Origin: Phymorhynchus buccinoides
Lineage: Eukaryota; Mollusca; Gastropoda; Neogastropoda; Raphitomidae
NCBI GenBank assembly: GCA_017654935.2
Contig: CM065704.1
Location: 27,258,968 to 27,322,967, forward strand
Direction: 5' to 3'
DNA length: 64,000 nucleotides
Both the position numbers and the translations under genes were made by a program. Positions 57,456 through 64,000 of the stretch are shown one piece after another (the first letter of the stretch is position 1; each line of letters starts with the position of its first letter). The notes under the pieces were generated by a model that did not search any database, was not told the origin of the DNA, and was given only the letters and a program-made list of their open reading frames with translations.

Positions 57456-57620
57456 TGTTTATAGGGTCTAACGTCAACAGTTTTGAAAGTGTGTGTACTT
57501 TTCCCGAGCAAACAGATAGATACACAAACACAGATACACAGGGTGTTTATAGGGTCTAACGTCAACAGTTTTGAAAGTGTGTGTACTTTTCCCGAGCAAA
57601 CAGATAGATACACAAACACA
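57456..57620. repeat. Perfect tandem duplication, 77 bp at an 88-bp period
   Basis: 57456-57532 and 57544-57620 are identical by eye, including GGGTCTAACGTCAACAGTTT. The lack of divergence implies a recent event or an assembly artefact. Confidence 0.9.
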
Positions 57621-58002
57621 GGGTAAATTTTATTATAATATAAGAATAAATCATAAGGGTTAATGGTGTTGCTCAGAAAACTATAAACTGAACAGTCTCA
57701 AAATGAAACATTAGCTTTAGAGCACTTATTATAAAAAAAAGGCATCAAGAAATTATCTTTATAGAGAGGGGGGGGATCATTTGGCTAGCGCCCTTCATCA
57801 TTACTGAGTCAGTTTATAAGAGGTTGAATAATTTCGTTGCACATCACTGTCCACTCGTTACAACTACAATTCTAAAGGCATTATTATTATTACTTTATAA
57901 AAGACCCACCCTACGACCCCACTCCCATACAAAAATACGTCCTTGACGCCGTTTTATATAGGCCAAAGTTTTATACAAAATAAGTGTTCTTATATTTCAC
58001 AG

Positions 58003-58532
58003 GCGCTTCTCAAACCCTTACAACAACTCCAACACTCTGCTGCTAGAGTGGTCTACAAAGCCAAGCGTCTTCAACACTCATCACCTCTACTTAAAGAGTT
58101 ACATTGGCTACCCGTTCAACAAAGAATAAACTACAAAGCTGCCTGTCTCTGCTATCAGATCATATCGGGAACAGCACCGCAATACCTCTCTGAGCTTCTT
58201 GAAATTTACGTTCCATCTCGATCTCTCCGCTCAGCAAATGACAATAGGATTTTTCGAATACAAAAATGTAAACGTGATAGGCACGGTGGTAGAGCTTTTA
58301 CATCATCAGCAGTCAAACTCTGGAATTCATTGCCTTCTGCTGTCAGACATAGTCAATCTTTAGTATCGTTCAAAACTAACCTGAAAACCCATCTGTTCCA
58401 GCAGTCTTTCCAATAACACCCCCATCTCCATGTGCACGTGTGCGTGTGTGTGTGTGTACACACGCGCGTATGCGTGTGTTTGTGTGCATGCGTGCGTACG
58501 TGTGTGTGTGTGTGTGATTGTGTGATGTGTGT

Positions 58533-58608
<76 letters not shown>

Positions 58609-59215
58609 TTGTGCGATGCATGTCCGTATATTTGTATGTATGTATGTAATTTGTGTATGTGTGTATGTGTATGTATGTAATTTGTGAGCGTGTGCGCGAA
58701 TGTGAGTGTGCGTGCGCCCACGGCCGCGCTTCCAAGCAGGTGTGTGTGTGTGTGAGTGTGTTGTGTGTTCTGTGTGGGTATATCTGCTTGCATGTGTATA
58801 AGTGTATGCGTGCGCAGGAGAGATTGTGTTCGGCAAGTGGCGGGGGGGGGGGGGGGGGGGGGGGGGGAGTGTATGCGAGCATGTGTCTGTGAGTGTGAGT
58901 ACACGCGAGTGCTTTTGTGTATGTGAGTGCGCGTGTGTGTATGTGTGTGTGTGCGCGTGTTTGTACAAGTGTATGCTTGAGTAAGTTTGTGTGCGTTTCA
59001 GTGGGAATGTGTTTTTCTGTGTGTTTGATGAAATGTGTGTGGGGATGTGTGTGTATGTCTGTGTGCAAGAACGCGTTCACTCTCGTGCGTGCACGTACGT
59101 GCGTGTGTGTCTGTTGTGCGTGTGTGAGTTTTTTCAATGCTGATTGTAAAGCGCTTTGTGCTCGATAAAAAGCGCTATATAAATATCCGTTTATTATTAT
59201 TATTATTATTTTCAG
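58003..59215 (+). mobile_element. L2/CR1-like LINE 3' end
   Basis: The plus strand reads LKPLQQLQHSAARVVYKAKR, LLKELHWLPVQQRINYKAAC, GTAPQYLSELLEIYVPSRSL, SSAVKLWNSLPSAVRHSQSL and FKTNLKTHLFQQSF*, the same C-terminal region as the 53-kb copy. The 3' UTR is GT-rich (58436-59130, with poly-G at 58841-58868) and ends AAAGCGCTATATAAATATCC and (ATT)n. Confidence 0.82.
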
Positions 59216-59330
59216 AGCATTCAGTTTTTATTCAGATAAATAAACACTGGCTGAATATATTACATCTCCAGTTTTGATTATGTTAAATTTTGTATGATCT
59301 AATTCGGTTTAATTCAGTTTTATGTGTATA

Positions 59331-60872
59331 CAGTACTCCCCGTTTATAGTAAACTCGGTTATAAGAAATTTCGGTTACAGTAAAGGAAAGCACTGGTTCC
59401 CGGCCAAAGGTCTACTGTTTTATTACTAAATAGACCTCGGATAGTAGCAACTCGGTTATAATTTAAAAAAACCTGCTATAGTAAAGTTACTTTTGGTTCC
59501 CCACAGGACTGGCTCCTCGGTTACAATAAAAAAAATGTCCTTTGTAAATACGTCACCAATGTATGCATCACAGTCTCACCACTCCCCCCACCCACCCATA
59601 ATAACAACTGGGTTATAATTAAAATTTAAAAAACTCCTATAGTAAAGTCATTTGTGGTTCCTCTTCCTTACAATAAAAAAATTGTCCTCTTCCTGACCTT
59701 TGTAAATACGTCATCAATGTATACATCAGTCTTACTACTCCCTCTACTCACCTTCAACGAAATTGAAAGGCACTCAAAAACATGTTACATGAGGGGTCAT
59801 TACTTAGTGGAAAAAAATAAATCCGAAAAAAAATATATATACAGCCGAATCCGCTTATAGGAAACTCGCTTATAAGAAAGCTTACAATGAAGCAAAAAAG
59901 ATTTACCTGCCAAACTTCTTCTTTCTTATCTATGATCAAAACTGGGATATAAGAAACTCGCTTATAAGAAAACTCGGTTATAAGCAAGCAATTTTTGTCT
60001 CCCATCCCCAATGGAAACTTGGATATAAGAAAATGTCATACAAGAGAGTTGGTTTGCAGTTCATTTTCTTATAAGCGAGTTCTATTTACTTATAAACGAA
60101 TTACCATTGACAACATTTTCTTAAAGACCCCCCAGATCACGAGTCAAAATCACGGGTTCCACCTATTTTCCTTCTTTATAGCTGGTACAAAATCTTGTTT
60201 TGACCAAATGCCCCCAAATTGAAAACGAAACATTTTAAAGAGCAGCCTCAATTTGAAGTCTGGGGAATTTCCATGTGGGTCACAGCTACCCAGAAAAAAA
60301 CAAGGGATCTAATCGTGTTGGGTCAGTGTGTCTTTAAAAGTGAGTTGGACCTGAACTGAAAGGATGTTCCAAGATAATTGAAGTCGTTCCAAAAAGGGAA
60401 AGTTTACCTCATACCAGTTACATCACAGACAGTCTAAACAGTACAGGCACTAGATTACAAGACTAATTGAGTTGTTTTTGTTCCTTTATTCCATACGTTC
60501 CTTCAGTATTCTGTGCAAAATAAATGTTGAGCAGAAGAACAAAATATGAGTACTTTTGTGTTGGTGGTAGAGAGACAAGGGAAAAAACTTCGAAATGTTT
60601 TCTTATATCTGAGTTTCGGATATAAGAAAACTTGGATAAACAAAACATCATCTCCCTTCGATTTTCTTATAACCGAGTTTTGCTGTATTTTGATTTGATG
60701 ATGGGTTTATATTTAGTATTTTACGTTAGCTTTCACTTTGAAAAACGTCATCGGATAAGATAAAAAATACCATCAAAACTTTACTATATCCGAACATCGT
60801 TTATAAGAAAAACCCGTTATAGTAAAGGAAAAGCCTTGCTCCCCTGCACTTTACTATAAGCGGGGTATACTG
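59331..60872. mobile_element. pogo/Tigger-like DNA element (outer), nonautonomous
   Basis: The left end CAGTACTCCCCGTTTATAGT and the right end in reverse complement CAGTATACCCCGCTTATAGT form inverted termini, both directly flanked by TA (59329-59330 and 60873-60874). Repeated internal TTATAGTAAA / CGGTTATAA motifs extend the ends inward. No transposase was recognised. A second element is nested inside. Confidence 0.7.
59842..60685. mobile_element. pogo/Tigger-like DNA element nested inside the first
   Basis: Left CAGCCGAATCCGCTTATAGG and right (reverse complement) CAGCAAAACTCGGTTATAAG, both flanked by TA (59840-59841 and 60686-60687). The interior again carries CTTATAAGAAA(A)CTCG motifs in both directions. 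No transposase frame. It interrupts the element at 59331-60872. Confidence 0.65.
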
Positions 60873-60992
60873 TAGCATTACATTTTGTGGGAAATATTAA
60901 TTACAATATATAGCCTACAACTGATTCGACTTCTTTACAGCTAAATATTCAAATTACTACACATAATAATATCATTCCCCCCAAAACTTTAC

Positions 60993-61569
60993 CCATATGA
61001 AATCCGTTTTCTTTCCTCTCAAGCCACTTCACGTAAAAGCCTTTTTTCTTGATGGTCAACTGAATCCCATAAGGGGCCGTGAAGTTTCGTATCACAATGC
61101 TGAAATTCAGAAGGGCCGATTTTGGGTAGCCCAGAGCGTCATAGTGGAAAAAATAAGGAGAAACCCAGTTTTCACAACCATTTCTTTTGTATGATGACTT
61201 ATAATCAACGCCTATTGTTTCAAAAATTTCAATGTAGTTTTGCTGCGAGCAGGTTTGGTTTACAAAACGCATTCTTAAATGCGTTCTGCGTTTTACAGTC
61301 GACTCAAAGTGACAAACAATGCCAGCATTCATTGAAAAAGGTTGTTGATTGACCGGCTGTTGTTGCGGTTGTAGATATGAAATCTGCAAGTGTTTTACAA
61401 GGTCTTCTTCCAAGCGGATGGTTTGGTTTTGTCTAAAACATGCGGTGAGATTTTGCGTGGAAAAATCCACACGCTGGGACTGAGCACTGGAATTAGACAA
61501 CAAATAAACGAACAGCACTGCCACTGTGGACACCGAGCACTTGGGTGTTACTAGGAAAAGGCAAGACAT
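60993..61569 (-). CDS. Receptor B exon 1: signal peptide and N-terminal CUB-like region
   Basis: ATG at 61569 opens MSCLFLVTPKCSVSTVAVLF and VYLLSNSSAQS, a good signal peptide or anchor. Then follow TQNLTACFRQNQTIRLEEDL, CHFESTVKRRTHLRMRFVNQ, TCSQQNYIEIFETIG and NFSIVIRNFTAPYGIQLTIK, with four or more N-glycosylation sites; the Cys and YIEIFE pattern is CUB-like. It leaves in phase 1 at CATATGG|GTAAAG, matching exon 54400-54093. Its end (YVKWLERKENGFHMG) corresponds to receptor A exon 2, so A has an intron that B lacks here. It lies about 85-90 nt downstream of a TATA-like box. Confidence 0.75.
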
Positions 61570-61650
61570 GTTGAGTTGTTATTGTTGTGTGAGTGTCACT
61601 CGTTTCGTTGTTTTACTGTGGAATGGTTTGTGCTTGATCAATCGCGTGAT

Positions 61651-61658
61651 CTTTATAG
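61651..61658 (-). promoter_or_regulatory. Candidate TATA box of receptor B
   Basis: The minus strand reads CTATAAAG about 85 nt upstream of the exon 1 ATG, which would put transcription start near 61625 and leave a short 5' UTR. Single-motif evidence only. Confidence 0.4.
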
Positions 61659-61745
61659 CAGTTTAATTCGTGCGTGCAGCAAGAAAGCAAAAGACTGAAC
61701 CGATGAATTATCTCAGGAAGTAAGTCACCACACACATAACTTTAG

Positions 61746-61790
61746 CGCGCGCACACGCACACGCACACGCACACGCACACACGCACACGC
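61746..61790. repeat. (CACACG)n microsatellite
   Basis: CGCACACGCACACG-type repeat upstream of receptor B. Confidence 0.85.
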
Positions 61791-61937
61791 GTGCATAAAT
61801 CAAACTGGTTGGAATTCTTTATCACCTGGTGCGGGTATTGTCGTTCCGAAAACAAAATGTACTTTTTCACATCGCAGAACAGTTACAGTAATTGCTTGTT
61901 CACTGTTGATTTATGTAGGCCTACATGTTTTTGAATC

Positions 61938-62181
<244 letters not shown>

Positions 62182-62233
62182 GAATTTACAATTCTGAGGA
62201 TAATAGATTAAGCATCAAGATAGAGAAAAAGAA

Positions 62234-62235
<2 letters not shown>

Positions 62236-62303
<68 letters not shown>
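62236..62303. repeat. (AG)n microsatellite
   Basis: A pure AG array of about 68 bp. Confidence 0.95.
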
Positions 62304-62305
<2 letters not shown>

Positions 62306-62370
62306 AGAACATCTCTCTCTATCTCTGTCTCTCACCTCTTTTCTCTCTTTGTTTTTTTCTCTTTATTTGA

Positions 62371-62412
62371 TGGGGGGGGGGGGGGGGGGTGCATGCGCGC
62401 TCGCGTGTGTGG

Positions 62413-62465
<53 letters not shown>
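62371..62465. repeat. Poly-G then (GT)n microsatellite
   Basis: A G run at 62371-62389 is followed by GT repeats at 62405-62464. Confidence 0.92.
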
Positions 62466-62692
62466 CGTTCTTAACTCTTAAAAAATGTGGTAAATTTACA
62501 CTAGGCATACTGCTACATGAAAATAAAAAGAAATACGCGGTTCGCTAGTAAATTCTACTGTGTGTCCCGTGCTTCGAACTGTGAAACACTTGGCAATTGT
62601 GGGCATCAAACTACATACATAGGCGTACACTCTAAACTGGCTAAATTGTACTTTAACCACCCCAACACATTATATATACTATACTATTTTGT

Positions 62693-62875
62693 GGCGGTAC
62701 CATAGCCAATGAGGTTTAACCGAGGCGTGGTTACTGCTACACATATCTGTATTGTTAAAAAAAATCGGGACTTTACTGGTGTTGCACTGCCTCCGGGCAT
62801 TGCCTCCAGTATTGTTCCCACCATCTTTGTATTTACAAATGTCCCATATGTGTCTATGACCGAGAGGACGTAGCA
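62693..62875 (+). repeat. Dispersed 180-bp repeat (copy 2 of 2)
   Basis: Direct-orientation copy of 46605-46790, with scattered substitutions and a short deletion near the right end. Confidence 0.8.
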
Positions 62876-62879
62876 TCGA

Positions 62880-63195
62880 AATGTTGTCTATAGTAGCCTA
62901 ATTACAAACTACGCTCTCTTTTTTTTAAAGGATGAGTTTTTGCAAGAAACAAGTCAAGATCACAAGAAAGACAGCCTTTTCGAGGATTGGAACATTCACT
63001 TTGCTCTGGCTTCCTAGAAATCAAACCGTCAAAAATGGCGATTCCTCCTTGGGGGAGATGCCGGAGAGAGAAGCCATTTTGGACGGTGTGGGTGGAGGTC
63101 ACTCACTGTGGTTGAAGCTTTTTCTTTTTTGTAGTACAGTAAAAAACAAACTGGAGCTATTTTCTTTGTTGTGAGCGAAACTCCTTTAGGTAAAA
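62880..63195. other. Unassigned sequence
   Basis: An 80-codon open frame starting at 62932 has no recognisable motif. Confidence 0.3.
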
Positions 63196-63199
63196 TATA

Positions 63200-64000
63200 C
63201 TACTGGCAAAAAGTTACGGTCCAGCTCTCATTTTGACGTCCCTTCTTGTTATTGTAATTAATAGACCTGAAACAAATTAACAATTACCCAAGCCCTGTTA
63301 CAAACATAGACCAGACACACCTCAATGGATGCACAACACCAAACAACCCAATGCTTTACAAGATGGGGTTCAGCTGCACGTGCCAAAAGCATGAAAATTC
63401 TGCAATCTGTGTGGCTGTGGCAGCAAATGTGTTTGAAAAAAGGGCGAAGTGTCCATGTTGGATCATGATGCACGTGCAAGGCACGTCTAAGATGAACATA
63501 TTTCAGCCATCTTTGGCTATAAATCAGTAGACTGAATAACCTTTCAAGCCAGTTAAAAAAGCATGGCTCATAGGCAAAGACTGGACACTGCAGATCGTGG
63601 ACGCGCCTTAGCGTTGATTGACGAGGGGATTTCTGACCGCGATGTTGCCAGGCGTCTCAACGTGTCTCACTCCGTTATCCAACGTCTCTTAGAGAGGTTC
63701 CAGGCAACTGGAAGTGTACAGGATCGGTCACGACCAGGTCGTCCTCGGTGTACCAACAGACAGGATGACCGATTCCTCATGCTGTCCGCCCTACGCAATC
63801 GGACCGTCACCTCATCCACCCTGAGGCGTGAGCTCATGTAGGCTTCGAACGTCAATGTCAGCAGAAGGACAGTTTGCGACCCCTGATCCAGCCCGCTCTT
63901 CAGGCAATGGGTAACGCTGCTGTTCTGCAAGACGACAATGCCCGTCCACATCGAGCCCGTGTTGTGGACGATTATCTACAGCAACAGGGGATGCAGTGGC
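63200..64000 (+). pseudogene. Tc1/mariner-like transposon, transposase broken
   Basis: A Tc1-type end (CTACTGGCAAAAAGTTACGG, preceded by TA) begins near 63200. From 63563 the plus strand encodes a transposase N-terminus with paired-type helix-turn-helix (ALIDEGISDRDVARRLNVSH) and a GRPR motif. The frame stops at 63841 (TAG), continues briefly (NVSRRTVCDP), then jumps to the catalytic region (AVLQDDNARPHRARVV), so the part with the first catalytic Asp is deleted. The element runs off the window edge, so the right end was not seen. Confidence 0.8.

Noticed and set aside
57337..57531. Minus-strand segment GEYRVTFFSFHRGKRP as a receptor B exon equivalent to receptor A exon 2
   Set aside because: Receptor B exon 1 already contains the corresponding YVKWLE...FHMG end and joins in phase to exon 54400-54093. 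No matching donor was found here.

Overview
The window reads as animal nuclear DNA, most probably from a gastropod mollusc. Coding exons are short islands with GT/AG boundaries in matching phases, the rest is dense in microsatellites and decayed retrotransposons, and the only host genes I can support are mosaic receptors of the type first described as GRL101 in the snail Lymnaea: CUB-like, LDL-receptor class A (LDLa), C-type lectin (CTLD), leucine-rich repeat (LRR) and seven-transmembrane (7TM) regions. There is no prokaryotic signature. Species cannot be named from the sequence.

Two paralogous receptors lie head to tail on the minus strand. Receptor A runs from about 33,293 down to 2,928 and has seven recognised exons. 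Receptor B runs from 61,569 down to 34,688 and has six. About 1.4 kb separates the start of A from the stop of B. For most exons I could place splice donors and acceptors by eye. Phases agree between successive exons, and between A and B at equivalent positions (1, 0, 2, 0), which is the main support for the models. Two exon junctions remain unresolved in A and one in B, so the models are incomplete. The proposed order is signal peptide, CUB-like region, LDLa, CTLD, cysteine-rich segment, several LDLa, LRRs, 7TM. Both genes keep LDLa through 7TM in one long terminal exon. Receptor B keeps the usual class-A GPCR landmarks (D in TM2, DRF, CWFP, NPFLY). Receptor A has lost all four.

Introns and flanks are mostly mobile or repeated DNA. 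Non-LTR retrotransposons of at least four kinds are present: at 8.8-12.1 kb and 42.4-44.2 kb; at 14.3-16.5 kb and 55.2-56.9 kb; at 18.4-19.5 kb; and L2/CR1-like 3' ends at 30.2, 40.5, 52.6-53.6 and 58.0-59.2 kb. A Penelope-like GIY-YIG fragment lies near 1 kb, nested pogo/Tigger-like elements at 59.3-60.9 kb, and a broken Tc1-like transposase at the right edge. Several short foldback or terminal-inverted-repeat elements, two tRNA-derived SINE heads, minisatellites and more than twenty microsatellites also occur.

The most unusual structures are four extra in-frame copies of part of a receptor B LDLa exon, each with its splice-donor region, embedded in a pentanucleotide microsatellite at 39.6-40.2 kb; a dispersed repeat carrying clustered AGGTCA half-sites at 20.9-21.2 and 25.6-26.3 kb; and the degenerate 7TM core of receptor A. 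All assignments are from reading the sequence; no alignment or database search was run.
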